A stretch of 64,000 nucleotides of DNA from Spirochaeta africana DSM 8902. Lineage in GTDB: Bacteria; Spirochaetota; Spirochaetia; DSM-27196; DSM-8902. The translations under genes and the position numbers were made by a program. Of the stretch, positions 25,730-34,462 are shown piece after piece. Location: NCBI RefSeq assembly GCF_000242595.2, contig NC_017098.1, positions 2,871,501 to 2,935,500 of the forward strand, given 5' to 3'. The stretch's first letter is position 1. Each line of letters opens with the position of its first letter. The notes under the pieces are model-generated. The model was not told the DNA's origin, ran no database searches, and saw only the letters and a program-made list of their open reading frames with translations.

Positions 25730-27124
25730 ATGCCAGAGATCCCCGAGACCCCTGTCGAAACAATAGAACTGCTGCGCAGCCGCCAGCGGGAATATTATAC
25801 CAGTGGCGCGACCCGTTCCATCACGTTTCGCCGACGTATGCTGAAGCGATTGCTGGAGGGTATCAAGCAGGAGGAACAGGCATTTATCCAGGCGCTGCAG
25901 CTGGATCTCGGGAAATCAGCATTCGAGGCATATGCCAATGAAATGGGGATTGTCTACCGGGAAATCCGCCATGCCCGACGACATGTGGCCCGCTGGGCGC
26001 GCCGGACCAGCCTGCTGCCGGATTTCTACCTTCTGCCGGGGCGCGGACGGATTGTGCCCGAACCGTATGGGAGCGCCCTGATTCTGGCACCGTGGAACTA
26101 TCCGATGCAGCTGCTGTTTGCACCCCTGGTTGCCGCACTGGCAGCTGGCAACACCGCAGTGATCAAGCCGTCCGAACTGGCCCCGCACACGGCGGCTGTA
26201 AGCCAGCGGGTAATCGAAAGCTGCTTTCCCCCGGAATACGTCACAGTTGCCCAGGGTGGCCCGGAGGTCAGCCAGCATCTGATAAGACAGGGGTTTGATT
26301 ATCTGTTTTTTACCGGCAGCGTACCGGTTGGCCGGATAATAATGCAGCACGCAGCTGAGCACCTGACCCCGGTTACCCTGGAGCTCGGCGGCAAAAGCCC
26401 GGCGGTGGTAGATGCCAGTGCCGATCTTGATCTCGCTGCCCGCAAGATTGTGTGGGGGAAATACAACAATGCCGGCCAGACCTGTGTGGCGCCCGATTAT
26501 GTCCTTGCAGAGCGCAGCATTGCCGATCAACTGGTCGAGCGTATGCGCAGCACAATAACCGGCTTTTACGGTGAGGACCCGGCCGTAAGCCCGAATTACG
26601 GGCGCATTATTAACCGCAGGCATTTTGATCGGCTGGCAGCCCTGCTGGACGCTGCCCCGATTATCCAGGGAGGGAACACCAACCCTGATGAACGCTATAT
26701 AGAACCCACCATCATGTACCCGGCGGACTGGGAGTCTGCGGTAATGCAGGATGAGATATTCGGGCCGCTGCTGCCGGTTATCCCGTTTGATACCCTGAAC
26801 GACGCCATTGCGCGCATTCGTGAACGTGATCGCCCGCTGGCGTTGTACGCCTTTACCCGCTCCGCCCTGGCGCAGCGCCGCCTGACCGAGGAGATCAGCT
26901 TTGGCGGCGGCGGTATTAACTGTACCATCATGCATGTTGCCAGCACCAAACTACCGTTTGGCGGGGTGGGCAGCAGCGGTATGGGTGCGTATCACGGACG
27001 GGCCGGATTCGAGACCTTCAGTCATCGGAAAAGCATCCTGCAGCAGCCGGCAAGGTTTGATATACCGATCGCCTACCCCGGCAAGCAGATCAGCATGCGC
27101 CTGCTGCGCAGGATTCTACGCTGA
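25730..27124 (+). CDS. Aldehyde dehydrogenase, class 3 type
   Basis: NAD(P)-dependent aldehyde dehydrogenase of 464 aa, similar to the class-3/fatty-aldehyde family (short N-terminus, as in B. subtilis YwdH). Visible sites: cofactor-binding APWNYP, general base Glu in LELGGKSP, nucleophile Cys in NAGQTCVAPDY and the structural EIFGPLLPV. The hydrophobic C-terminus (YPGKQISMRLLRRILR) is like membrane-anchoring tails of this class. The start (25730) has AAAGGAG five bases upstream; a 39-base upstream ATG overlaps a -10-like TATTAT. It likely oxidises medium or long aliphatic or aromatic aldehydes; the substrate is not determinable. Transcribed alone. Confidence 0.92.
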   Translation: MPEIPETPVETIELLRSRQREYYTSGATRSITFRRRMLKRLLEGIKQEEQAFIQALQLDLGKSAFEAYANEMGIVYREIRHARRHVARWARRTSLLPDFYLLPGRGRIVPEPYGSALILAPWNYPMQLLFAPLVAALAAGNTAVIKPSELAPHTAAVSQRVIESCFPPEYVTVAQGGPEVSQHLIRQGFDYLFFTGSVPVGRIIMQHAAEHLTPVTLELGGKSPAVVDASADLDLAARKIVWGKYNNAGQTCVAPDYVLAERSIADQLVERMRSTITGFYGEDPAVSPNYGRIINRRHFDRLAALLDAAPIIQGGNTNPDERYIEPTIMYPADWESAVMQDEIFGPLLPVIPFDTLNDAIARIRERDRPLALYAFTRSALAQRRLTEEISFGGGGINCTIMHVASTKLPFGGVGSSGMGAYHGRAGFETFSHRKSILQQPARFDIPIAYPGKQISMRLLRRILR

Positions 27125-27172
27125 TCCGACACCCCCGATCAGCACCGGATCCTGACCAGCTGTCGGCATGGC

Positions 27173-27916
27173 TCAGCGCAGCAGGCTCCGCAGAAACTCC
27201 TCAAGCCTGCTGGCTACATTCTGCGGGGTGCTGTCTGCAATGATCTCGACAAATGCCGAGCCTATCACCACCCCGGCAACATGGGGGGCCAGGGCCTGCA
27301 CCTGATCCCGCTCCCGGATGCCGAAGCCGGCAAACACCGGGGCACCGAGGTCATGCAGCTGATCCAGAAAACGGAGATTGTCCTGCCCGATCTCGGTGCG
27401 GGATCCGGTGATCCCGGCCCGCAGAGCCGCGTAAACCCCGCGCGGCTTTACCTCTTGTATCAGGGCAATCCGCTCCGGCGGTGTGTTCGGCACGACTACC
27501 GGCCACACCTCCAGGCCGGCTGCGCCGGCGGCCGCATACAATCCTTCGTCGGCATCGACCGGCAAGTCCGGCACAATCAGGCCGGTTACCCCGGCTGCCC
27601 GTGCATCCTGCACAAATCGCTCAACCCCCCTCGCATACACCAGCGATGCGTAACTCATGATAAACACCGGCACATCGTGGGCCGCAGCCGCCCGACGCAC
27701 AAACCGGAACCCTTCATCGACCCGAAACCCCTGCCCCAGGGCGCGCGAGCAGGCAGCCTGGATGGTCGGTCCATCAGCCGTGGGATCCGAAAAGGGAAAC
27801 TGCACCTCAATGTGAGTAGCCCCGCCGGCGACCAGCCCGGCAACCGCTGCCTCAGCTGTCTCCTGATCCGGGTAATACGGGATCATATGGGCCATTACCT
27901 GCAACTGCTTACTCAT
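27173..27916 (-). CDS. trpA: Tryptophan synthase alpha subunit
   Basis: Splits indole-3-glycerol phosphate to indole and glyceraldehyde-3-phosphate, passing indole to TrpB. 247 aa, a compact member. The catalytic acids are in THIEVQFPFSDPTADGPTIQ (the Glu and Asp of the family consensus). The N-terminus VMAHMIPYYPD replaces the usual YLTAGDP, typical of a divergent TrpA group. It is the last gene of the trp operon, overlapping trpB by 8 bp. A 48-bp gap to the convergent aldehyde dehydrogenase has an imperfect inverted repeat but no clear terminator. Confidence 0.95.
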   Translation of the reverse strand: MSKQLQVMAHMIPYYPDQETAEAAVAGLVAGGATHIEVQFPFSDPTADGPTIQAACSRALGQGFRVDEGFRFVRRAAAAHDVPVFIMSYASLVYARGVERFVQDARAAGVTGLIVPDLPVDADEGLYAAAGAAGLEVWPVVVPNTPPERIALIQEVKPRGVYAALRAGITGSRTEIGQDNLRFLDQLHDLGAPVFAGFGIRERDQVQALAPHVAGVVIGSAFVEIIADSTPQNVASRLEEFLRSLLR

Positions 27917-29150
27917 CTATGTCCTCCTCACGGGAAATGTGACTGGCCTCGCTCAGCAGAAATTCCCGCCAGCGCCGGGGGTCCAGCTCCTTGGCGGTAA
28001 TAAACAGGTCCTTGTCGCCCCGTCCGCTCATGTTGATTACCATAACGGTATCTGATGGCAGCTGCGGAGCCAGCTTGAGTGCTGCCGCAGCCCCATGCGC
28101 CGACTCCAGGGCAAAAATCACCCCCTCGTTGCGGGCCAGCTGCTGCAATGCCACCAGCGCCTCGGCATCCGAGGCCTGCAGGAACTCAACCCGTCCGACA
28201 GCCCCGAGATGCGCCAGCTGTGGTCCGATACCGGCATAATCCAGCCCGGCGGATATCGAGTGGGTATGCTGAACCTGTCCGTCGTCATCCAGCAAAAACA
28301 GGCTTTTATAGCCCTGGACAATCCCGACACTCCCGGTACCGTGCATCCTGGCAGCATTCTCCCCGATTCCCGGCCCCGACCCGCCGGCCTCGACCCCGAT
28401 CAGACGAACCCCGGCATCATCAAGAAACGGCGCGAACATCCCGATCGCGTTCGATCCCCCGCCAACACAGGCGACCAGAACATCAGGATGCAGATTGCGT
28501 GCAGCAGCCTGAGACTGAATCTCTCGACCGATAACCGACTGAAACTCGCGTACGATATCGGGAAACGGGGCCGGCCCCAGCGCCGACCCGAGCAGATAGT
28601 GCGTGTCCTGAAAGCTCCCGGCCCAGTCACGCAACGCCTCGTTCACTGCGTCCTTGAGGGTACGGCTGCCGCTGACTACCGGCACGACCGTTGCACCGTA
28701 CAGCTCCATACAGTACACATTCGGTCGCTGCCGCGCGATATCGACCTCACCCATGTAGATCGTACAATCAAGCCCCAGCTTGGCACAGACAGCCGCAGTT
28801 GCCAGGCCATGCTGTCCGGCTCCGGTTTCGGCGATAATCCGGCGTTTGCCCATATGCTTGGCAACCAGCGCCTGCCCCAGGGCATTGTTGATTTTATGCG
28901 CCCCGGTATTAGCAAGCCCTTCCAGCTTGATGTAGATCTGCGCCCCGCCAAGCTCGCGGGTGGTGTTCTCGGCAAACAGCAGTGGTGTCGGGCGACCGAC
29001 ATAATCCTGCAGCAGCCGCTGATACTCTGCCTGGAATTCCTCACTGTCGGCACACACCAGAAACTCCCGTTCCAGCTCTATCAGTGCCGGGCGTAATACC
29101 TCGGCAACATAGGCGCCCCCGTACTCGCCAAACACTTTATGCAGTTTCAT
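27909..29150 (-). CDS. trpB: Tryptophan synthase beta subunit
   Basis: PLP enzyme that joins indole and serine to make tryptophan. 413 aa. The PLP lysine is in TGAHKINNALGQA, the phosphate-binding loop in GGGSNAIGMF, and the catalytic Glu region in AETGAGQHGLAT. Its length and motifs match the TrpB1 type that forms the alpha2-beta2 channelling complex with TrpA. The start is 14 bp inside the 3' end of trpCF and the stop overlaps trpA, supporting coupled synthesis of equal subunits. Confidence 0.97.
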   Translation of the reverse strand: MKLHKVFGEYGGAYVAEVLRPALIELEREFLVCADSEEFQAEYQRLLQDYVGRPTPLLFAENTTRELGGAQIYIKLEGLANTGAHKINNALGQALVAKHMGKRRIIAETGAGQHGLATAAVCAKLGLDCTIYMGEVDIARQRPNVYCMELYGATVVPVVSGSRTLKDAVNEALRDWAGSFQDTHYLLGSALGPAPFPDIVREFQSVIGREIQSQAAARNLHPDVLVACVGGGSNAIGMFAPFLDDAGVRLIGVEAGGSGPGIGENAARMHGTGSVGIVQGYKSLFLLDDDGQVQHTHSISAGLDYAGIGPQLAHLGAVGRVEFLQASDAEALVALQQLARNEGVIFALESAHGAAAALKLAPQLPSDTVMVINMSGRGDKDLFITAKELDPRRWREFLLSEASHISREEDIDE

Positions 29151-30609
29151 TGATTACCTCCTGGATAAAATCCCTGATCTTGCGGGGATCCTTCTTCCCC
29201 GGATGCGATTCAAGCCCGCTGGATACATCCACCAGCTCCGGACGGAACTCACGCACCGCCGCAGCAACATTCTCCGGATTCAGTCCACCGGCAAGCCACA
29301 GCGGGCGACCCGCAGCCGCGACCAGCTCGGCAGGAATCCGGTGCCCGCTGCCGCCATACTCCCCTCCCGGGGCGCGGGCATCTATCAGCACCCGCGGGCA
29401 GCGATATCGGCGGATCAGCTCAAGATCATCCTCGCTTCCCAGCCGTACCGCTTTGTAATATGGAAAGGCCTGGGGGTAGCACTCGTCAGGGGCCTCGTCT
29501 CCGCTGAACTGCAGTGCATCAAGGTGGCCGTCCTGCAACAGCTGCAGCACCTGATCCGGGACAGTCTTGCCCTGGCCGGGAGAGGTCACCACCACCCCAA
29601 CCTTAAGCGCCCGGGTCGCCCCCAGCCTGGCGACCATTGCCGGATCGGCGCGGCGCGGGCTGTCGGCAAACACAAACCCGAGCAGGTCTGCACCGGCCTG
29701 ATCGGCGAGCCGCACATCCTCCTGCCAGGTCAGGCCGCAGATCTTGATCAGTGGCCGCCGGCTGCTTGCCTCCCGCTCCGGGGCCGCGGCTGCCGGCATC
29801 TCTCCGGTATCTGCGGCAATCCGTGACCAGAACACCTGGTCACCTGGCTGCCGCTGCAGCCCCTGCTGTATCCCGGTGATTCTCTGGGGGCGATGCATTA
29901 CCGCTTCGCCCACCAGCACCCCATCAAAGCCATACTCTGCTGCAAGGGCCGCATGCTCCTCCTCAAACACCCCGGACTCGAAAACCCAGCGTGCCTGCCA
30001 GTCCCCATACGCCCGAAGCCGCAGTGGAACCAGCGCATCCATGGTAAAGCTGCGCAGATCGCGCGAGTTCACCCCGACCAGCGCGGGCTGGAGTGCCCGC
30101 ACTGCCTCCAGTTCATCCCGGGAGTGCAGCTCTACTAGTGCCTGCATACCCAGCTCGAGCGCACGGGCATGCATCCGCGCAAGCTGCTGCGGTGCCAGGA
30201 TTGCGGCAATCAGCAGCACGGCATCGGCACCGGCCTGCCGGCTGACCTCGATATCCTCTACATCCAGGAGAAAGTCCTTGCGGAGCACCGCAACCTGGGG
30301 GTACTGCTGCTTTACCCGGATCAGATCCTGCAACGACCCGCCAAAGTATTCCGGCTCGGTGAGCACCGATATCGACTGCACCCCTCTGCTGACATATTTG
30401 GCGGCCTGGAGCACCGGGTCGGCGGCTGCGCTGATCGCGCCGCGACTGGGACTGCGCCGCTTTATCTCACAGATAACGAAAGGGTCACGATCAAAGGGCA
30501 CCGGAACTGGCGGCCCGGCTTCAGGCAGGGTTTCTCCCTGGGCATGGCCAAGCCGGTCAATCCTGGCCCGGCGATCAGCAACTATCCGGTCAAGAATGGT
30601 ACCGCTCAT
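29137..30609 (-). CDS. trpCF: Fused indole-3-glycerol-phosphate synthase / phosphoribosylanthranilate isomerase
   Basis: One 490-aa chain carrying two consecutive steps of the pathway. Residues about 1-255 are the TrpC barrel ([30 protein letters not shown]) and about 290-480 the TrpF barrel ([13 protein letters not shown] with the catalytic Cys, [20 protein letters not shown]), joined by a short linker of charged residues. The order is as in the E. coli fusion. The start overlaps trpGD by 4 nt. Confidence 0.96.
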   Translation of the reverse strand: MSGTILDRIVADRRARIDRLGHAQGETLPEAGPPVPVPFDRDPFVICEIKRRSPSRGAISAAADPVLQAAKYVSRGVQSISVLTEPEYFGGSLQDLIRVKQQYPQVAVLRKDFLLDVEDIEVSRQAGADAVLLIAAILAPQQLARMHARALELGMQALVELHSRDELEAVRALQPALVGVNSRDLRSFTMDALVPLRLRAYGDWQARWVFESGVFEEEHAALAAEYGFDGVLVGEAVMHRPQRITGIQQGLQRQPGDQVFWSRIAADTGEMPAAAAPEREASSRRPLIKICGLTWQEDVRLADQAGADLLGFVFADSPRRADPAMVARLGATRALKVGVVVTSPGQGKTVPDQVLQLLQDGHLDALQFSGDEAPDECYPQAFPYYKAVRLGSEDDLELIRRYRCPRVLIDARAPGGEYGGSGHRIPAELVAAAGRPLWLAGGLNPENVAAAVREFRPELVDVSSGLESHPGKKDPRKIRDFIQEVINETA

Positions 30610-32255
30610 GCCGCACCACCGTCTGTAGTTGTACTGCCAGCTGACCCAGAATCGCGATGCGGGATCTCGTTTGTCAGGCGGATGGTGTCCTCGAGCTTCT
30701 GTCGGGCCTGACCGTTGTCGATGACCTCTCGCGCCAGACGATACCCCTCGGCAATATCACCGGCTATACCGTATATCCACAGGGCAGCCCCGGCATTCAG
30801 GGCAACCGAGTCGGCAACCGCCATTGGCCCTTTTCCGGCGAGCACACTGCGGGCGATGTCGGCGTTGTCGTCGGCCTTGCCGCCGATAATATCCTCCAGT
30901 TTGTATGCCGGCAGTCCAAGCTCGCGCGGATCGACGACAATCCGTTCCAGCTCCTTCCCGGCCTCAAACCGCACCAGGGTACTGGGGGCGGAAACCGACA
31001 GCTCGTCCTGTCCATCATGCCCATATACCACCGCCCCGCGCTGCACACCAAGCAGCTGGGCTGCGCGGGCCATGGTCTCTACCAGTTCCTCGCTGTACAC
31101 CCCGATTATCTGGTACTCCGTACCAGCCGGGTTCACCAACGGTCCCACCAGATTCATGATGGTCTTGATCGACATAGCCTTGCGTGCCGGTGCCGCAAAT
31201 CGCATTGCGCTGTGGTACAGCGGTGCATACAGAAAGGCAAAGCCGTTTTCCTCCAGCACCTGACGTGCATCCTCCGGTTTCAGATCGATCTTGATCCCGA
31301 GAGCGGTATAAAACTCGGCGCTGCCGCTGCGGCTGGACACGGCGCGATTGCCATGCTTTGCCACCCGGGCACCGGCAGCCGACGCCACCAGTGCCGTCAG
31401 GCTGGAAATATTGAAGGTTCCCTTGCCGTCCCCGCCGGTGCCACAGGTATCAATCGCCGGACCACTCAGCTGCAGGCGGATACGTTTGCGCTGCAGCACC
31501 TCGGCACACCCGGCGATCTCCTCCGGGGCAGCCCCCTTGGTCTGTATTGCCGCCAGAAAGGCTGCAATCTGGGCATCGTTCAGGTTGCCCTCGGTCAGCT
31601 CCTCCATAAAGGTTGCTGCCTCATGCTGGCTCAGATCCTGGCCGGCGGTCAGCTTGCCAAGATACTGCTTGGGATCAAACGGCTCGCGGCGATACTGCAG
31701 GAAATGCCGCAGCAGCTGCTTGCCGGTCTCACTGGCAATCGACTCGGGATGAAACTGTACCCCTTCGATATCCAGCTCCCGGTGGCGCACCCCCATAATC
31801 TCCCCGTCTTCGCTCCAGGCGGTCACCTCCAGACAGGAAGGCAGGGTCTCCGGCTTGATAACCAGGGAATGATACCGGGTAAACACCGCAGGACTGGATA
31901 TTGACCGGAACAGCCCACGGCCATCCAGCTGCATCGGCTCAGCCTTGCCATGTACGATACGCCCCGCCTGGACAATATCTCCGCCGTAGGCATATCCGAT
32001 AGCCTGGTGACCAAGACAGACCCCCAGAATCGGCACCCGGCCGGCAAACTGTTTGATCAGTGCTACCGATATCCCTGCATCCTCCGGACGACCGGGGCCG
32101 GGCGAGATCACAATCCGGTCAGGGGCCAGGTTTTCTACCCCGGCCACGGTTATCGCGTCGTTGCGAATTACCTCGATCGGCTCATCGGTAATCTCGCTCA
32201 GATACTGATACAGGTTATGGGTAAAGGAATCGTAATTATCCAGCAATAGAATCAT
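30606..32255 (-). CDS. trpGD: Fused anthranilate synthase glutaminase / anthranilate phosphoribosyltransferase
   Basis: A 549-aa fusion of TrpG and TrpD. Residues 1-190 are a class I glutamine amidotransferase ([19 protein letters not shown], nucleophile Cys in [10 protein letters not shown], and the HPES triad element). Residues about 200-540 are TrpD ([32 protein letters not shown]). TrpG gives ammonia to TrpE; TrpD attaches PRPP. Start overlaps trpE by 4 nt (ATGA), so TrpE and TrpG are made in register. Confidence 0.96.
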   Translation of the reverse strand: MILLLDNYDSFTHNLYQYLSEITDEPIEVIRNDAITVAGVENLAPDRIVISPGPGRPEDAGISVALIKQFAGRVPILGVCLGHQAIGYAYGGDIVQAGRIVHGKAEPMQLDGRGLFRSISSPAVFTRYHSLVIKPETLPSCLEVTAWSEDGEIMGVRHRELDIEGVQFHPESIASETGKQLLRHFLQYRREPFDPKQYLGKLTAGQDLSQHEAATFMEELTEGNLNDAQIAAFLAAIQTKGAAPEEIAGCAEVLQRKRIRLQLSGPAIDTCGTGGDGKGTFNISSLTALVASAAGARVAKHGNRAVSSRSGSAEFYTALGIKIDLKPEDARQVLEENGFAFLYAPLYHSAMRFAAPARKAMSIKTIMNLVGPLVNPAGTEYQIIGVYSEELVETMARAAQLLGVQRGAVVYGHDGQDELSVSAPSTLVRFEAGKELERIVVDPRELGLPAYKLEDIIGGKADDNADIARSVLAGKGPMAVADSVALNAGAALWIYGIAGDIAEGYRLAREVIDNGQARQKLEDTIRLTNEIPHRDSGSAGSTTTDGGAA

Positions 32256-33661
32256 GACTGTACCTCCAGACCCAGCGCCCGCATGAGCGCCGAGAGTTTT
32301 TCTTCGGTTTCCTGATATTCCCGCTCGGGGGTCGAATCAAACACCACCCCGGCGCCAGCCTGCAGATAGAAGTTGCCGTCCCGGCACAGTGCGCTGCGAA
32401 TGGTAATGCAGGTATCAAGATTACCCTCCGGCTCCATGTACCCGACCAGGCCGGCATAAAACTTGCGCTGAATCGGTTCGATGCCGTCAATAATCTGCAT
32501 AGCGCTTATTTTGGGGGCACCGCTTACGGTACCTGCCGGAAAGGTAGCCCGGATTGCCTCTACCCCGGTCTTGCCGGGCAGCAGCCTTCCCTTGACCTTG
32601 GATACAATGTGCATTACCCGGGAAAACCGCTCGATGGCCATGTTCTCGACAACCTCTACACTGCCCGGTTCACACACCCGGCCGATATCATTCCGTGCCA
32701 GATCGATCAGCATCAGGTGCTCGGCCCGCTCCTTTTCATCCCCCAGCAGTTCCTGTGCCAGTGCCTCGTCCTGTGCCTGATCCTCGCCGCGCCGCCGGGT
32801 GCCGGCAATCGGGCGGATGGTAACCTCATCCTCCTTTACCTTGACATGCATCTCCGGGCTGGAGCCAAACAGCTGATACTCATTGAAATCGATGTAAAAC
32901 AGGTACGGGCTGGGGTTGGTGGTCCTCAGGCGGCGGTAGGCCTCCAGGGCATCCATGTCGGTTTTAACCTGGACCCGACGCGACAGCACCCCCTGCAGCA
33001 GATTACCGCGGATTATCTCCTGCCGCACTTGCCGCACCCCGGCCAGATAGTCTTCCCGGTCTGCTCCGGGGTTCACCACCTCGGCCGTGTAGCTGCGCTC
33101 GTCCTGTTGGAGATAGGTGAAATTGAGATCATTGATCCGGGCCTCCACCTTGGCCACTGCAGACGGCAGATCCACCTCGTGCTCAGCATAGTTCAGCCCG
33201 ATCAGATACAGCAGATCTGTGTAGTGGTCAAAGATCACAAAGACATGCCCGAACAGAAAACTCGCATCCGGCAGATCCAGCGGATCACGCTTTTTGCGAA
33301 ACTGCACCGAGTCACACATACGCGCGAACTCATAGCTCAGGTAGCCAACCCCACCGGCCGGGTAGGGAAAATCCTGATGCAGCGGTGTATGCTGATCGGC
33401 AAAATACCGCAGCACCCCAAGGATATCCCTGGCAGAACTGCGAATCCGGGACACCTGATCACCGCAGCGAAACAGCACCTTGCTGCCGCGCTGTTCGACT
33501 CGAAACGCCTCGTCTACCATCAGCACACTGTAGCGCTCCCTGCCGCGCTGATATGACGATGACTCCAGCATTGCCCGGGCCGACAGTTTTTTTGCCAGCC
33601 CGAACGGGGTAAAACGTTCACCAGGCATAATCTTTACTATACCGTCCTGACGCTTCTGCAT
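32252..33661 (-). CDS. trpE: Anthranilate synthase component I
   Basis: Converts chorismate and ammonia to anthranilate, the committed step. 469 aa. The start is ATG 33661 with GGAGGAGG six bases upstream, not the open TTG five codons earlier. The N-terminal [15 protein letters not shown] is the tryptophan feedback-binding motif, distinguishing TrpE from PabB. The chorismate site is visible as [30 protein letters not shown] and the late [11 protein letters not shown]. Expression is probably controlled by the terminator-containing leader directly upstream. Confidence 0.96.
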   Translation of the reverse strand: MQKRQDGIVKIMPGERFTPFGLAKKLSARAMLESSSYQRGRERYSVLMVDEAFRVEQRGSKVLFRCGDQVSRIRSSARDILGVLRYFADQHTPLHQDFPYPAGGVGYLSYEFARMCDSVQFRKKRDPLDLPDASFLFGHVFVIFDHYTDLLYLIGLNYAEHEVDLPSAVAKVEARINDLNFTYLQQDERSYTAEVVNPGADREDYLAGVRQVRQEIIRGNLLQGVLSRRVQVKTDMDALEAYRRLRTTNPSPYLFYIDFNEYQLFGSSPEMHVKVKEDEVTIRPIAGTRRRGEDQAQDEALAQELLGDEKERAEHLMLIDLARNDIGRVCEPGSVEVVENMAIERFSRVMHIVSKVKGRLLPGKTGVEAIRATFPAGTVSGAPKISAMQIIDGIEPIQRKFYAGLVGYMEPEGNLDTCITIRSALCRDGNFYLQAGAGVVFDSTPEREYQETEEKLSALMRALGLEVQS

Positions 33662-33716
33662 TGTTTCCTCCTCCAAGGATTATCTGCAGCCTTGCGTCCC
33701 GGCACGGCATAAAAAA

Positions 33717-33738
33717 AGCCGCGCTGGGAAGCGCGGCT
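33717..33738 (-). terminator. Attenuator-type terminator in the trp leader
   Basis: Minus-strand stem agccgcgc/gcgcggct with a 6-nt loop, followed by seven T residues (33711-33717). It lies between the promoter and trpE, 50 bases before the SD, so it can only act as a conditional terminator of the trp operon. Confidence 0.8.
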
Positions 33739-33740
33739 TT

Positions 33741-33818
33741 CTATTCCGGCACAGGCTTCCACAGCAATAACTGTGAAGGCCTGGCATACACGGGGCGGGC
33801 CTTCACACTGAAGGCCAC
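33741..33818 (-). CDS. Candidate trp leader peptide, 25 codons, one Trp codon
   Basis: A GTG-started ORF with GGGGAG a few bases upstream. Codon 20 is TGG (LLLWKPVPE) and the TAG lies two bases before the terminator stem. Only one Trp codon is present, so classical ribosome-stalling attenuation is uncertain. The start codon and SD spacing are weak, and the ORF may be chance. Confidence 0.4.
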   Translation of the reverse strand: MAFSVKARPVYARPSQLLLWKPVPE

Positions 33819-33828
33819 CAGCTCCCCG
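33754..33828 (-). promoter_or_regulatory. Competing hairpins of the trp leader
   Basis: Arms ggccttca (33809-33816 region) and tgaaggcc (33798-33805) form a perfect 8-bp stem, extended by CGGGG/CCCCG (33824-33828 with 33791-33795). A second hairpin pairs 33771-33781 with 33754-33764. Because GGCCTTCA occurs twice, the tgaaggcc arm can pair with either copy. The GGAAGC of the last arm also complements GCTTCC in the terminator, giving a possible antiterminator. Confidence 0.6.
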
Positions 33829-33831
33829 AGA

Positions 33832-33859
33832 AATGTATTGCAGTCGTAATCTGGTTCAA
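33832..33859 (-). promoter_or_regulatory. Putative trp operon promoter
   Basis: Minus-strand TTGAAC (33854-33859), 16-nt spacer, TACATT (33832-33837). The start would fall near 33825, at the foot of the first leader hairpin. Confidence 0.5.
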
Positions 33860-33921
33860 TTTCATTACCAGAAACTTAGCGGTTTATTCAGTTCCAAGTC
33901 AATACTCGAAACCAATTTTTT

Positions 33922-34320
33922 TTAAAGTGCTGCTACCAGGGCTTCCTCCTCAACATCGGCTGACTCGGTGCTGTCCTCATCCTGCGGTCGGGAGAACTGC
34001 GGCTTGAACTCGACATGATCTGCCACAATCAGAACCCGCGAGCGGTTGCTGCCATCGGTTGCAACCCAGCGATTCTGTTTGAGCCGTCCAATCACCCGTA
34101 CACCGCGACCCTTGGCTAACTCCCCGCCACAGCGCTCGGCCACCTTGTTCCAGGTCTCCACATCAAAAAACGAAACCTCCTTCTGAAGCTCATCGTCCAT
34201 CCGATAGAACCGGTTCGATGCCACCGAGAATTCACAGACCGGGCTGCCTTTCGGGGTTTCCTTCAGGACCGGATCCCGTGTCAGGTTTCCCTCCAGCAGA
34301 ATGGAATTCAGACTGTTCAT
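33922..34320 (-). CDS. ssb: Single-stranded DNA-binding protein
   Basis: A 132-aa SSB with one OB fold at about residues 1-108 (NSILLEGNLTRDPVLKETPKG, VSFFDVETWNKVAE, GRLKQNRW). It protects single-stranded DNA in replication and repair. The acidic tail is short (DEDSTESADVEEE) and ends in ALVAAL, without the DDDIPF-type tip that recruits partner proteins in most bacterial SSBs. The start has a strong AAGGAGGT six bases upstream. It lies downstream of topA behind that gene's terminator. Confidence 0.92.
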   Translation of the reverse strand: MNSLNSILLEGNLTRDPVLKETPKGSPVCEFSVASNRFYRMDDELQKEVSFFDVETWNKVAERCGGELAKGRGVRVIGRLKQNRWVATDGSNRSRVLIVADHVEFKPQFSRPQDEDSTESADVEEEALVAAL

Positions 34321-34408
34321 CAGCTACCTCCTTGCCTCTAACATGTCCTCATTCCTTATTACCGCAGGCCCGGTCAAAAAATGTACAACTCGGCACGATA
34401 TTTTCCCC

Positions 34409-34438
34409 AAAAAAAACGGCCGCCCGCATGGACGACCG
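34409..34438 (-). terminator. Rho-independent terminator of topA
   Basis: Minus-strand 9-bp stem (34430-34438 with 34417-34425, two G-U pairs, 4-nt loop) followed by eight T residues (34409-34416), 25 bp after the topA stop. Confidence 0.85.
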
Positions 34439-34462
34439 CTGTATCACCGGACAGGGCATCTG

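Noticed and set aside
33662-33921. T-box riboswitch for trp
   Set aside because: No recognisable T-box bulge sequence or specifier-loop arrangement was found; the hairpins fit a simpler attenuator.
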